Of a DNA stretch of 32,893 nt, positions 1-6,848 are shown one piece after another. Below the pieces are notes generated by a model that saw only the letters and a list, made by a program, of their open reading frames with translations, did no database searches and was not told the origin of the DNA. Source of the DNA: Dehalococcoidia bacterium (lineage in GTDB: Bacteria > Chloroflexota > Dehalococcoidia > GIF9 > AB-539-J10); contig JAUWYX010000011.1 of NCBI GenBank assembly GCA_030615625.1, forward strand, positions 1 through 32,893, read 5' to 3'. The position numbers and the translations under genes were made by a program. The number at the start of each line of letters is the position of its first letter. The stretch's first letter is position 1.

Positions 1-1305
1 GCCAGCCATGGCTGTGGTAGCGTCAGTGCTTACCGTTGGTGATTGTTCGCTGCTAGTAAAGCTATTGGGGCCAGTCCAGGCATAGGTATCCATGCCATCT
101 GGACCACCAGTCAGTGTCAGGGTAGCTCCCTCACACACCGGTGAGTTACTTGTTGCCGAGGCAGTGGGGCTGGGATAGATAGTCACATCATAGCTTTGGC
201 TGTCAGGGGTACCTTCATAGTCGGTCACATTGAGGGTTACGGTGTAGGTGCCGGATTCATCGTAGTGGATTATAGGATTCGGTAATAATGTGGGGTCGCC
301 CGCGTTGGAAGTGTAACCACCACCGAAATCCCAAACATATGAATAGGGTTCCACTCCGCCAGTTGTGTTGTTAGTGAATGAGGTGTCCTTGCAGAAGCAC
401 ACACCGTCGTAGTCGAAGTCGGCGATTAGGGGAGCAGGGACTTCATATGGACCGGGGTCATAGTAACACTTCGAGGGAATATCATAGTCAGTGCAGCTCC
501 CATTACAGGTCGGGCATGGCCCACCACCCGTTCTGGGAATCCACTGAGCATAAATATCTTTAAGCGTCATTACACTTCCACAGGGCCAGGTGATGTCTGT
601 TATCTTGACATCATAGGTACCAGCAGAGGGTAAGTCCCCAATTCTGGTGACATAATCATCTACAAAATTTCCATCAACATAAATATCTACAACCGAAACT
701 ACACAGCAGACCCCCTTCCGTCGAGTAACCCTGAACGTTGCCCATAATTCGGCACTGGTAGGCGTCCCTGGAGTACAACTAGGGTCTGCCTCAAGCCAGA
801 TATGTGTTATTGAGGCATCCTTTGCCGTGCAGCCACTAATGCAGCGAGGCCAAGAAGAATTCACTGCCGTCAGACTAACGCCGCTATCAAGCTCAACATT
901 CTTTGCGTTAGTTGCCGCACCAACTGCCACAATCTGACTCGTGTTGGCAACATTGCCAGCTTTATCGGTTACAGTCAGGGTTACATTATACGCTCCGAAG
1001 CTGGCGTATAAGTGTGTGGGATTTTGTGCCCCGCTATGGCGCGTATCATCACCGAAATCCCAATTGTATTTATAGCGTCCTGTCCCGCCCGTGCTCTGGT
1101 CCGTAAACGTGATGCCCTCGCACAAAGGACATTCAGGAACATTAAAGACAAAGTCGGCAACAAGATCGCCAGCAGTGGACTCATTAGCTTCATTAGTTGG
1201 TGCTGGGCCCCTGTCCCCGTGTCCCCTCGCCATCGCAATATCAGCGGGCAAGGTCATGAAAATCAACATGACCACGGTTATTAAAGAAATTATTCTATTT
1301 TTCAT
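1..1305 (-). CDS. Secreted PKD-repeat protein, N-terminal part (runs off the window)
   Basis: Reading from ATG at 1305 down to base 1, I translated 435 codons with no stop, so the gene continues beyond the window. It begins MKNRIISLITVVMLIFMTLPADIAMA, a Sec signal peptide. Residues about 45-125 form a PKD domain (YKYNWDFGDD, then YNVTLTVTD), and residues about 300-375 a second one (YSYVWDFGGG, then YTVTLNVTD). Between them is a cysteine-rich beta-type segment with WLEADP and VDIYVDGNFV stretches. After the second PKD comes an Ig-like unit (SPVCEGATLTLTGG...YAWTGPNSF) typical of long adhesin-like cell-surface proteins. GGGAGGA lies 7 bases before the ATG. Function is probably extracellular binding or structure; the substrate is unknown. 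The partner S8 protease and exported proteins nearby suggest a cell-surface locus. Confidence 0.85.
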   Translation of the reverse strand, partial: MKNRIISLITVVMLIFMTLPADIAMARGHGDRGPAPTNEANESTAGDLVADFVFNVPECPLCEGITFTDQSTGGTGRYKYNWDFGDDTRHSGAQNPTHLYASFGAYNVTLTVTDKAGNVANTSQIVAVGAATNAKNVELDSGVSLTAVNSSWPRCISGCTAKDASITHIWLEADPSCTPGTPTSAELWATFRVTRRKGVCCVVSVVDIYVDGNFVDDYVTRIGDLPSAGTYDVKITDITWPCGSVMTLKDIYAQWIPRTGGGPCPTCNGSCTDYDIPSKCYYDPGPYEVPAPLIADFDYDGVCFCKDTSFTNNTTGGVEPYSYVWDFGGGYTSNAGDPTLLPNPIIHYDESGTYTVTLNVTDYEGTPDSQSYDVTIYPSPTASATSNSPVCEGATLTLTGGPDGMDTYAWTGPNSFTSSEQSPTVSTDATTAMAG

Positions 1306-1325
1306 ATCTATCCTCCCATAGGACT

Positions 1326-1353
1326 AATTAGCTATTACCAATTAGCTATTACC
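1326..1353. repeat. Tandem 14-bp direct repeat in PKD gene leader
   Basis: AATTAGCTATTACC occurs twice head to tail (1326-1339 and 1340-1353), perfectly conserved. It lies between an AT-rich TATATATATA tract and the ribosome binding site of the PKD gene transcribed leftward, so it would be in the 5' leader or an operator. Confidence 0.8.
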
Positions 1354-1756
1354 TTTGTATATATATAGTCGCAAAAAAGGGGAAAATCCCTCACTTTGCC
1401 CAGTACTTTTAGGGGGTTTTTCTGGATTTGCCAACCATGTAGTAGATACCAAGAGTACTAGGGAATCTACTTTCTTTGCCCTGCCTTCCCTTTAAGTTCC
1501 AATATTATGTCTAATGCTAGCACGGCCCTTCCATTTTAGTCAAGTAGTACTGGTTAGAAAGTACCAGGACCAGGCTCCGGGATAATATAAAAGATCAAAA
1601 AGCAAAGGTCAAAAAGCAAAATGACAACTCAAAACGCAAAACTTTTAGAAAGAGGCGGTTGTGTTGTTTACCATTTCAATCGTGAAGGAAGGGATTCCTT
1701 CACGCCTCGGACCCTCATCCAATCGCGTAGATCTGAGGCGGAGATGAACTCCGCCG

Positions 1757-1945
1757 CTACGATTAGCCATTGCGAGGCTGACTCTCCTTTTGTCATTGCG
1801 AGGAGCGAGATTCTTCGCTTACGCTCGGAACAGGCTCCGCAATCTTGGCGGGACTGTTGAGACCTGGGATTGCCACGCCCCGACAAGTCGGGGCTCGCAA
1901 TGACAACCGGGGCTTTAGCCTCATGCTGCACGACCCTAGGGACAG
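1757..1945. repeat. Composite intergenic repeat, copy A
   Basis: It starts with CATTGCGAGGCTGACT, contains a second GTCATTGCGAGGAGCGAG module, then GATTGCC followed by the palindrome CCCCGACAAGTCGGGG, and ends with GGCTTTAGCCTC(A)TGCTGCACGACCCT. The same modules in the same order recur at 3345-3510, which identifies it as a repeat family rather than a gene. The tail at 1952-1986 (TCATGCGCAAGACTATAA) has a relative at 5247-5282. Confidence 0.75.
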
Positions 1946-2035
1946 AAGTTCTATACGAGGTCATGCGCAAGACTATAAACGTCCCTGGCCAATGAGTCCT
2001 AGGTAAAAGGTCATATTACTATATTCTAGGCAAAA

Positions 2036-2068
2036 TGGTACCAAAACGGTACCGATGGGTGATTCCCA
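2036..2068 (+). promoter_or_regulatory. Two small hairpins upstream of S8 protease, sharing a motif with the sigma-factor gene
   Basis: GGTACC-AAAAC-GGTACC forms one stem and TGGG-TGATT-CCCA (2056-2068) a second. The exact 13-mer TGGGTGATTCCCA is found again upstream of the ECF sigma gene (complement of about 4304-4316), and the flanking TACTAT, TTCTA and GCAAAA words are also shared. It may be an operator or a sigma-factor-specific promoter element. Confidence 0.5.
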
Positions 2069-2089
2069 GTGGATAGGATGACTGTTATA

Positions 2090-2095
2090 TATAAT
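2090..2095 (+). promoter_or_regulatory. Putative -10 box (TATAAT) of S8 protease gene
   Basis: TATAAT lies only 5 bases upstream of the TTG start codon at 2101, inside a TTATATATAATATATA tract. If used, transcription would start at or next to the start codon, giving a leaderless mRNA. No Shine-Dalgarno sequence is present at a normal distance, which fits. No good -35 box was found. Confidence 0.4.
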
Positions 2096-2100
2096 ATATA

Positions 2101-3144
2101 TTGAAGAAGCTAAAATATTTAGCCATAGCCCTGACGCTGGTCGAAGTAATCCTCGTTGCTGCGTTAGCATTCGATGTGTTACTTGCCAGAGAAAGCGCAT
2201 CAGCTTATAGTTATTCGCCCGCTTATTATGTGGCACCTGCCGATAATAGCGATTCCTCAAGTTATGGTTCTTCCCCACAGACGACTTACTCTCTCGATGA
2301 CAGCTATCTGGCTGAGAGGTGGGGGGTAAGCAAGATTGAGGCACCCCAGGCCTGGCAAATAACCAGAGGGGACCAGTCAACTATAGTGGCTGTGCTGGAT
2401 ACGGGCATTAATAAGGATAACCTGGATCTGGCTGATAGGGTGGTGGCTGAGGTCAATTTCACCGATAGCCCGACAAGCGATGATATTTATGGGCACGGGA
2501 CCCACATGGCAGGCACCATTGCCTCCATCGCCCCGGAATGTCGGCTAATGAATGTGAAGGTGGCTGATGATGCGGGAAGGTGCAAGCCATCAGTGGTAGC
2601 CAGAGGCATCATCTGGGCGGTGGACCACGGAGCCAAAGTTATCAACATAAGCCTGTCCATGATAGCATCGCCGAATTTGGTAGAAGCGGTAAACTATGCC
2701 TGGAGCCAGGGAGCGATACTTATAGCAGCGGCGGGCAATAAAGGTGGGTCGGAGCCTTCCTATCCGGCTTATTATGTCAATTGCCTTGCGGTGGCTGGCA
2801 CTAATGCAAACAATTCCTTAGCTTTGTTATCCAGCTATGGCGACTGGGTGGATGTAGCTGCTCCAGGCTTTAACATTTACTCTGAATTGCCCCAGAATCA
2901 ATATGGCTATAAGACTGGTACCTCGGCAGCCGGGGCCCATGTCTCAGGCGTAGCTGCCCTGGTTTTCAGTGTCGCTGAGGATAGCAACGGCAACGGCGCA
3001 GTCAATGACGAGGTGCGGTGGGCTATTGAAAATAGTTGTACTCCCATCGCTGGGGATGGTTTGGGGCAGGGACTGGTCAACGCTTTCCAGGCGGTAACAG
3101 AGACAATATCTTCATCTTTATGTTCACCTTCACCTTCACTTTGA
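2101..3144 (+). CDS. Secreted S8 family (subtilisin-like) serine protease
   Basis: The protein has 347 residues. Residues 1-30 (MKKLKYLAIALTLVEVILVA...) are a signal peptide or membrane anchor, 31-70 a Ser/Tyr-rich linker, and about 90-335 the peptidase S8 domain. The catalytic triad is visible: Asp100 in VAVLDTG, His132 in GHGTHMAGT and Ser275 in GTSAAGAHVSG, with oxyanion Asn213 in AAAGN. The usual GTSMAxPH motif is altered to GTSAAGAH. There is no large inhibitory propeptide, as in thermitase-like enzymes. An in-frame TAA at 2092 rules out an upstream start, and TTG at 2101 directly precedes the signal peptide. It likely degrades or processes extracellular protein; nearby exported proteins may be substrates (inference). 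Confidence 0.9.
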   Translation: MKKLKYLAIALTLVEVILVAALAFDVLLARESASAYSYSPAYYVAPADNSDSSSYGSSPQTTYSLDDSYLAERWGVSKIEAPQAWQITRGDQSTIVAVLDTGINKDNLDLADRVVAEVNFTDSPTSDDIYGHGTHMAGTIASIAPECRLMNVKVADDAGRCKPSVVARGIIWAVDHGAKVINISLSMIASPNLVEAVNYAWSQGAILIAAAGNKGGSEPSYPAYYVNCLAVAGTNANNSLALLSSYGDWVDVAAPGFNIYSELPQNQYGYKTGTSAAGAHVSGVAALVFSVAEDSNGNGAVNDEVRWAIENSCTPIAGDGLGQGLVNAFQAVTETISSSLCSPSPSL

Positions 3145-3147
3145 CTT

Positions 3148-3195
3148 CCTCCCAACGAAGCGGGAGCCCTTTGCGGGCTCCCGCAGATTGGGAGG
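3148..3195 (+). terminator. Nested perfect stem-loop after S8 protease gene
   Basis: Starting 4 bases after the stop codon, CCTCCCAA (3148-3155) pairs with TTGGGAGG (3188-3195), enclosing GCGGGAGCCC (3160-3169), loop TTTGC, and GGGCTCCCGC (3175-3184). This is 18 base pairs in two perfect blocks. No T-run follows, so it is a possible terminator or mRNA 3' stabiliser rather than a canonical intrinsic terminator. Confidence 0.55.
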
Positions 3196-3344
3196 GGACT
3201 ACATCGTTGGGGGTCATTGCGAGCTGAAGGCATGGCAATTTCTTGAGCTTGCTTGCGGAGCCTGCCTGAGCACTATGAGATTCTTCCCTTTCACTTCGTT
3301 CAGGGTCAGAATGACATGGGAGTGAAGGGCTCGGAATGACACCT

Positions 3345-3510
3345 CTCTTCTGTCATTGCGAGGCTGACTTTGTCATCCGAAGCAATCTCGTGGAGGGACA
3401 GGAGATTGCCGCACCCCGACAAGTCGGGGCTCACAACGACAGAAAGAGAACAACAATGACATCCGAGGCTTTAGCCTCGTGCTGCACGACCCTGAAGGGT
3501 CGCACTACAG
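3345..3510. repeat. Composite intergenic repeat, copy B
   Basis: Starts TGTCATTGCGAGGCTGACTT, continues with AGCAATCTCGTGG, GATTGCC and the palindrome CCCCGACAAGTCGGGG, and ends with GAGGCTTTAGCCTC then GTGCTGCACGACCCT. It is colinear with copy A at 1757-1945, differing by small deletions and insertions. A diverged partial module lies just upstream at about 3213-3340, and a short relic of the end module (GGGGCTATAGCCTCGTGC) lies near 4541-4560. Confidence 0.75.
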
Positions 3511-3632
3511 AATTTGAAGGTGAAGAATTCCCTGGATACTCAAGACAAATCTAAATCCGAAGCTAGACCAAAATTAAACAGCTATATAAGCTGGATGGGG
3601 ATTCTGTACCGAAATTATGCGGGAGGCTATAA

Positions 3633-4232
3633 TCAGGGGTTGTGGTTGTTTCCCTCCAGGTTATCCCGCATAGCCTTCCGGGCCCGCGACAGCAATCCCT
3701 CAACCGACTTTGGTGAACGACCCATAACCTGACTTATCTCTAGCACGGGCATCTCTTCGAGGTATTTCAATACCAGCACCTCTTGATAATCCTGAGGCAG
3801 GTCCCCCAAAGCCTGGTTAACTGACTGGCGAATCTCTTCGGACTCCAGCACAGTGAGGGTCGCTGGTTCATCGCCCCCGGTTTGCTCCAGCTGCTTCATG
3901 GCATCAAAATCGGGGGGCGATTCCTTGGGTTTAGGCTCTCGCACCTTGCGACGATAAAAGTCATTTATCTTGTGAAATGCGATGCTGCGCAGCCAGGTAT
4001 AAAGCTGGCTGTCACCACGGAATTTATCCAGTGAACCCATGACAGCAAGGAATGTTTCCTGAACCAAATCCTCAGCTACGGCATGGTCTCGGTCTACTTG
4101 TTCCAATACCAGCGTGTAGAGTCTGCTCCTATAAATATTATAGAATTCCTCCATGGCTGTGCTGTCGCCCGAGCGCAGCTTCTCGACTAGCTTAGCTTCA
4201 TAACTTTGAGAGGTAGAATCAGCTACTTTCAT
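3633..4232 (-). CDS. ECF-type RNA polymerase sigma factor (sigma-70 family)
   Basis: About 199 residues from ATG at 4232. Region 2 is seen in AMEEFYNIYRSRLYTLVLEQ...AEDLVQETFLAVMGSLDKFRG...LYTWLRSIAFHKINDFYRRK, and region 4 in LGDLPQDYQEVLVLKYLEEMPVLEISQVMGRSPKSVEGLLSRARKAMRD, the helix-turn-helix that reads the -35 box. An acidic linker joins them. An in-frame TTG at 4289 would add 19 residues, but it has no ribosome binding site, whereas the ATG is preceded by AGAGGCG. It directs RNA polymerase to a small regulon, often for envelope or stress functions. No anti-sigma gene is adjacent in the window. Its upstream region carries the TGGGTGATTCCCA motif also found before the S8 protease, suggesting autoregulation and a shared regulon (inference). 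Confidence 0.88.
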   Translation of the reverse strand: MKVADSTSQSYEAKLVEKLRSGDSTAMEEFYNIYRSRLYTLVLEQVDRDHAVAEDLVQETFLAVMGSLDKFRGDSQLYTWLRSIAFHKINDFYRRKVREPKPKESPPDFDAMKQLEQTGGDEPATLTVLESEEIRQSVNQALGDLPQDYQEVLVLKYLEEMPVLEISQVMGRSPKSVEGLLSRARKAMRDNLEGNNHNP

Positions 4233-4576
4233 ATCGCCTCTATCTATTACATCCTGCTCCCGCAGTATTTTTAGGATATCAGCTAGCAAGGTTTATGGGA
4301 ATCACCCATTTGTACTTTTTGCAGTAGAAAATAGTACTATGCCCCCCTGGAGATGAACCCGGATACCTATCATTACCTCTTGGTCATAGCGAACCCGATT
4401 CGGCGGGACGTGGCAGTCTCTTTGCGCCGGCAATGACAAATGACAAAGCTCAAAGTCCAAATCACAAAATTGAGTAGGTTTGACATTCAAGCATTTGGAT
4501 TTCAGTTGTCATTTGGATTTTGACATTTGGGTTTGTTCACGATGGGGCTATAGCCTCGTGCGCTGAAGTTTAACGG
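4233..4576. other. Spacer upstream of sigma factor with promoter motif and short repeats
   Basis: This 344-base spacer contains, on the minus strand, GTACTATTTTCTACTGC, AAAAAGTAC and TGGGTGATTCCCA (about 4304-4340), the likely control region of the sigma gene. Toward 4430-4530 it has a low-complexity family of CAAATGACAAAG and CATTTGGATTT words in several copies, and a relic of the composite repeat end at 4541-4560. The 62-codon open frame at 4302-4490 shows no domain and is not called. Confidence 0.55.
4304..4316 (-). promoter_or_regulatory. Inverted repeat TGGGTGATTCCCA upstream of ECF sigma gene
   Basis: On the minus strand the sequence reads AAAAAGTAC, AAA, TGGGTGATTCCCA, ATAAACC. The 13-mer is identical to the one upstream of the S8 protease (2056-2068). 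The preceding TACTATTTTCTA and GCAAAA words match that site too. Confidence 0.5.
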
Positions 4577-5146
4577 TCATTCAGGCTTGGTTTTGCGCCT
4601 GAAGTAATAATAGCCACCACAGCCAAGGAGTACTATGCCCACGGTAATCCCGGCGATCAACCCTGCATTGGACTTGCCTCCCGCTATGGGGTTTGTGGAC
4701 ACCAGCAGACGAACATGCAACTTTACAGCCAACAGGTCACTGGATTCGGCAGCGACTCCCAGCCATGTCTCCCAGTCCTCGCCTGCCCATTTTTGCTCTC
4801 GCGGTACAGCTACCGTTACCGTTACATTGGCCTCAGACCCAGCGGCTACCTCGATTTCTTGAGAGGAAAAGCTTATCCAGCTATCATCGGGGAATTCAGA
4901 CCTCCCTTCCCTTCTTTTCTCTTCCGGAGGCTGAAAGGTAGTGACGGTGAAAACATGAGCTAGCTCATCCTTATTATGAATGGTCAGTTCGAATTCTGTT
5001 GCCTCTCCGGGGGGCAAGTTATCTATGTGTACCTCGGCGGGGGAGACACTGAAGTTAAAGTCCTGAGCCAGAGTAAAAGAGGGCAGGAAGATGACCAGTA
5101 AAGCGGCAATGAGTCCAGCTAATTTACAATTGACTGCACAAATCAT
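4577..5146 (-). CDS. Exported Ig-like domain protein with C-terminal membrane anchor
   Basis: The protein has 189 residues. It has a signal peptide (CKLAGLIAALLVIFLPSFTLAQ, about 7-28), then an Ig/fibronectin-like beta domain of about 120 residues (FNFSVSPAEVHIDNLPPGEATEFELTI...NVTVTVAVP...VKLHVRLLVST). It ends with a glycine-rich transmembrane helix (AGLIAGITVGIVLLGCGGYYYF, about 161-183) and a positively charged tail RRKTKPE, giving an outside domain anchored by one helix. The SPAEVHIDNLPPGE part resembles domains in surface proteins that bind or scaffold other exported proteins; the family was not identified. ATG at 5146 follows GGGAGGGAG, and that ribosome binding site sits inside a repeat-derived hairpin. 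Confidence 0.8.
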   Translation of the reverse strand: MICAVNCKLAGLIAALLVIFLPSFTLAQDFNFSVSPAEVHIDNLPPGEATEFELTIHNKDELAHVFTVTTFQPPEEKRREGRSEFPDDSWISFSSQEIEVAAGSEANVTVTVAVPREQKWAGEDWETWLGVAAESSDLLAVKLHVRLLVSTNPIAGGKSNAGLIAGITVGIVLLGCGGYYYFRRKTKPE

Positions 5147-5153
5147 TACAATT

Positions 5154-5282
5154 CTCCCTCCCCTGGCGGGAGGGAGTTAGAGGGAGGGGGAAATCTCGCA
5201 GAGTTCACCCTCACCCTGACCCTCTCCCATCGAGGGAGAGGGATTTTATGCGAGATCATGCGGAAGACTTTAATATGCCCTG
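5154..5282. repeat. Hairpin-bearing intergenic repeat inserted before a start codon
   Basis: Two perfect 9-bp hairpins are visible: CTCCCTCCC (5154-5162), loop, GGGAGGGAG (5168-5176); and CCCTCTCCC (5220-5228), loop ATCGA, GGGAGAGGG (5234-5242). Between them are CCCTCACCCTGACCCT-type words familiar from widespread bacterial intergenic repeats. The right end (TATGCGAGATCATGCGGAAG, 5247-5266, continuing ACTTTAATA) resembles the sequence at 1952-1980. On the minus strand the left hairpin supplies the Shine-Dalgarno sequence of the 189-residue gene. Confidence 0.75.
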
Positions 5283-5285
5283 CCA

Positions 5286-5843
5286 TCAGGCAGCTACTGC
5301 GCTTATGGTGATCTGGGTTTGCATCTGCCTGCCACCGACAAAGTAGGTCGGCGTTAGCAATTTCAGGCCAAATTGCTTGGTATCCCCGGGAGCCAAGCTT
5401 GAGCCACCAGCATAAGGCCAAAATTCACCTTGCGTTTTGGTGATAGGAACATAGCCATCGCCTAAAGGTCCTCGTGTAGTATCGCCAGATATACGGAACT
5501 GTAACCCGTACACGTTTTCCCCATTAGTGCCATCACTGCTCAACGTCCACTTATAGGCGCCAGGATCACCCACCCATGTAGCATCCTCCCCCAGGATAAA
5601 GGTATTGACATTACAATTGCCCCCTACAGTCAGTGTGCACCACTCTATCGGCGGGCTTGTCACGTACTCTGTATCTGCAGCCACTTCTCCCAGCGGCCAT
5701 TGTGTTTTATCCAGGCTGATGGAAATCTCATTGACTCCTGTCATAGTGATGGTTATGGTGCCGCTCTCCCGGGCCAGAGCTGGCAAGGAAAAGATTAAGG
5801 CTAGGATAATGGCTACCACAATACTCGTGATTACTGCTTTCAT
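5286..5843 (-). CDS. Secreted beta-rich protein of unknown function
   Basis: The protein has 185 residues, starting with a clear signal peptide (MKAVITSIVVAIILALIFSLPALA, about 1-24). The mature part is rich in Thr, Gly and alternating hydrophobic residues and predicted all-beta: TITITMTGVNEISISLDKTQW, WCTLTVGGNCNVNTFILG, YGLQFRISGDTTRG, FGLKLLTPTYF, and a final strand MQTQITISAVAA. Two cysteines (in WCTL and GNCN) are close enough to form a disulfide. The layout recalls small secreted surface or pilin-like beta-sandwich proteins, but I do not recognise the family. ATG at 5843 follows a strong GGAGGGG. It lies 139 bases upstream of the anchored Ig-like protein on the same strand, so the two may be co-transcribed through the repeat. 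Confidence 0.78.
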   Translation of the reverse strand: MKAVITSIVVAIILALIFSLPALARESGTITITMTGVNEISISLDKTQWPLGEVAADTEYVTSPPIEWCTLTVGGNCNVNTFILGEDATWVGDPGAYKWTLSSDGTNGENVYGLQFRISGDTTRGPLGDGYVPITKTQGEFWPYAGGSSLAPGDTKQFGLKLLTPTYFVGGRQMQTQITISAVAA

Positions 5844-5888
5844 CTACCCCTCCGAATTTGATGAAACTCTGCTTACTGTATTGGGTCA

Positions 5889-5909
5889 GTCGTTTTCGAA
5901 CAAATCGAC
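5889..5909 (-). promoter_or_regulatory. Stem-loop in the leader of the secreted beta-rich protein gene
   Basis: On the minus strand, GTCGATTT, loop GTTCG, AAAACGAC pairs over eight positions with one mismatch. It lies about 45 bases before the ATG at 5843. Its role is unknown. Confidence 0.35.
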
Positions 5910-6045
5910 TATGATTAAATACTACAACCCTCATCAGCTCTTGTCAAGACCTTGTCCTCATATTCGCTCACAGCCCGCAGAGTATTTGAAATCCATTTGC
6001 TGTTTGCCCAGAAGGGAGTCTTTGACCCGGAAGAGCCCGGCAGTT

Positions 6046-6840
6046 CTACTTTTTGCTCGATTCCTGAGTCGCTGATGTTGCAGCGATTATGGCGGCGCCA
6101 AGAGCGGTAATAATCTGGGGGTGCGGTGGTACCAGGAGGTTGATGTTCAATTCGCTTTCTATGGTCTTGATTAGAGCGATGTTGAGGGCACCGCCGCCGC
6201 AGATGGCGCATGGCTCCCCCAGCTTAAGCTTCTTGACCAGTGAGGAAATCTTGCTTGCCAGGGCTTTGTTAACACCAGCGGCGATGTCTTCTTTTGGTAT
6301 GCCTTCGCTTATTCTGGTGATGGCTTCGGATTCGCCGAAGACAGCGCAGCCCGTACTAAATGTGATGGGGGTCCTTGACCTGGCTGCAAGCGGGCCGAAA
6401 TCACTCAAATCTATTCGCAGCACGTTGGCGATGACTTCAATAAAGCGGCCACCGCCGGCGGCACATTTCTCGCTGGCGGTGAAGTTGGTCACAATTCCTT
6501 CTTCACTTAGCCGTATTACTCTGGTGGATTGACTGGCTACATCGATTACGGTCCTGGCTTGTGGGAAGGCGTTGTTTATGCCTCGGGCAGTGCATACTAT
6601 ATCGCTTGCCTTCTGGCTGGCAAAATAGACATTGTCGGCACCGGAACCGGTGGCAACAGTATTGGCTATGTCATTCTGAGTCAGGTTGACCTTTCTTATT
6701 AACTCCGTCCCTATGGCCTCGGCAGATGTTCGGTAATTAGCTCCAGATATGATTATATGTGAAGCAACAAGCTTGAAGTCTTTAATTATGACTCCTTTGC
6801 TATATGTTGAGCCTATGTCAATGCCCATAAACCAGCTCAT
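6046..6840 (-). CDS. BadF/BcrA-family ATPase subunit (BzdP/BcrD-like) of ATP-dependent acyl-CoA reductase
   Basis: The protein has 264 residues of the ASKHA fold: phosphate 1 motif GIDIGSTYSKGV (6-17), and ATGSGADNV and ICGGGALN near the nucleotide site. Cys126 in ASEKCAAGGGRF and Cys165 in STGCAVFGE correspond to the two cysteines per subunit that hold the [4Fe-4S] cluster between paired activators in this family. The usual DIGGQDAK segment is replaced by DVASQSTRV, a change typical of the second, non-identical ATPase in benzoyl-CoA reductases. It hydrolyses ATP to push a low-potential electron to the catalytic subunits. AGGAG precedes ATG by 5 bases. It is the last gene of a four-gene operon, 8 bases after the preceding ATPase gene. 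Confidence 0.88.
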   Translation of the reverse strand: MSWFMGIDIGSTYSKGVIIKDFKLVASHIIISGANYRTSAEAIGTELIRKVNLTQNDIANTVATGSGADNVYFASQKASDIVCTARGINNAFPQARTVIDVASQSTRVIRLSEEGIVTNFTASEKCAAGGGRFIEVIANVLRIDLSDFGPLAARSRTPITFSTGCAVFGESEAITRISEGIPKEDIAAGVNKALASKISSLVKKLKLGEPCAICGGGALNIALIKTIESELNINLLVPPHPQIITALGAAIIAATSATQESSKK

Positions 6841-6848
6841 CGGTGCTC

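Larger units (their letters stand above)
1306..2100. other. Gene-poor spacer between PKD gene and S8 protease
   Basis: About 795 bases without a convincing gene. It contains the leader of the leftward PKD gene (tandem 14-mer, GATTCCC-containing hairpin sequence near 1460-1480), an AAAAGCAAAGGTCAAAAAGC-type A-rich repeat (about 1590-1650), a composite intergenic repeat (about 1757-1945) and the promoter region of the rightward protease. The open frames here read through repeat DNA and have no ribosome binding site or recognisable domain. Confidence 0.6.
3145..3632. other. Spacer between S8 protease and ECF sigma genes, mostly repeat DNA
   Basis: This 488-base spacer holds the stem-loop after the protease gene, a decayed GTCATTGCGAG module (about 3215-3340), composite repeat copy B (3345-3510) and about 120 bases with no feature. 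Short open frames here are repeat sequence without ribosome binding sites or domains. Confidence 0.6.

Noticed and set aside
981-1238. 85-codon minus-strand open frame
   Set aside because: It lies inside the PKD protein gene in another frame; the frame from ATG 1305 has a signal peptide, PKD motifs and a ribosome binding site.
1668-2380. Minus-strand open frames of 100 and 135 codons near the protease start
   Set aside because: They run through repeat DNA or antisense to the protease signal peptide, with no domain or ribosome site.
4302-4490. 62-codon minus-strand frame upstream of the sigma factor
   Set aside because: No recognisable domain; it overlaps the conserved inverted repeat and short repeats, so it is treated as control region.
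5154-5242. CRISPR or terminator interpretation of the paired hairpins
   Set aside because: There are only two different hairpins with no repeat-spacer periodicity, and no T-run follows either.
5146-5421. 91-codon minus-strand frame spanning the hairpin repeat
   Set aside because: It reads through the 3' end of the beta-rich protein gene in another frame and into the repeat (PLPRWERVRVRVN), a typical false translation of such repeats.
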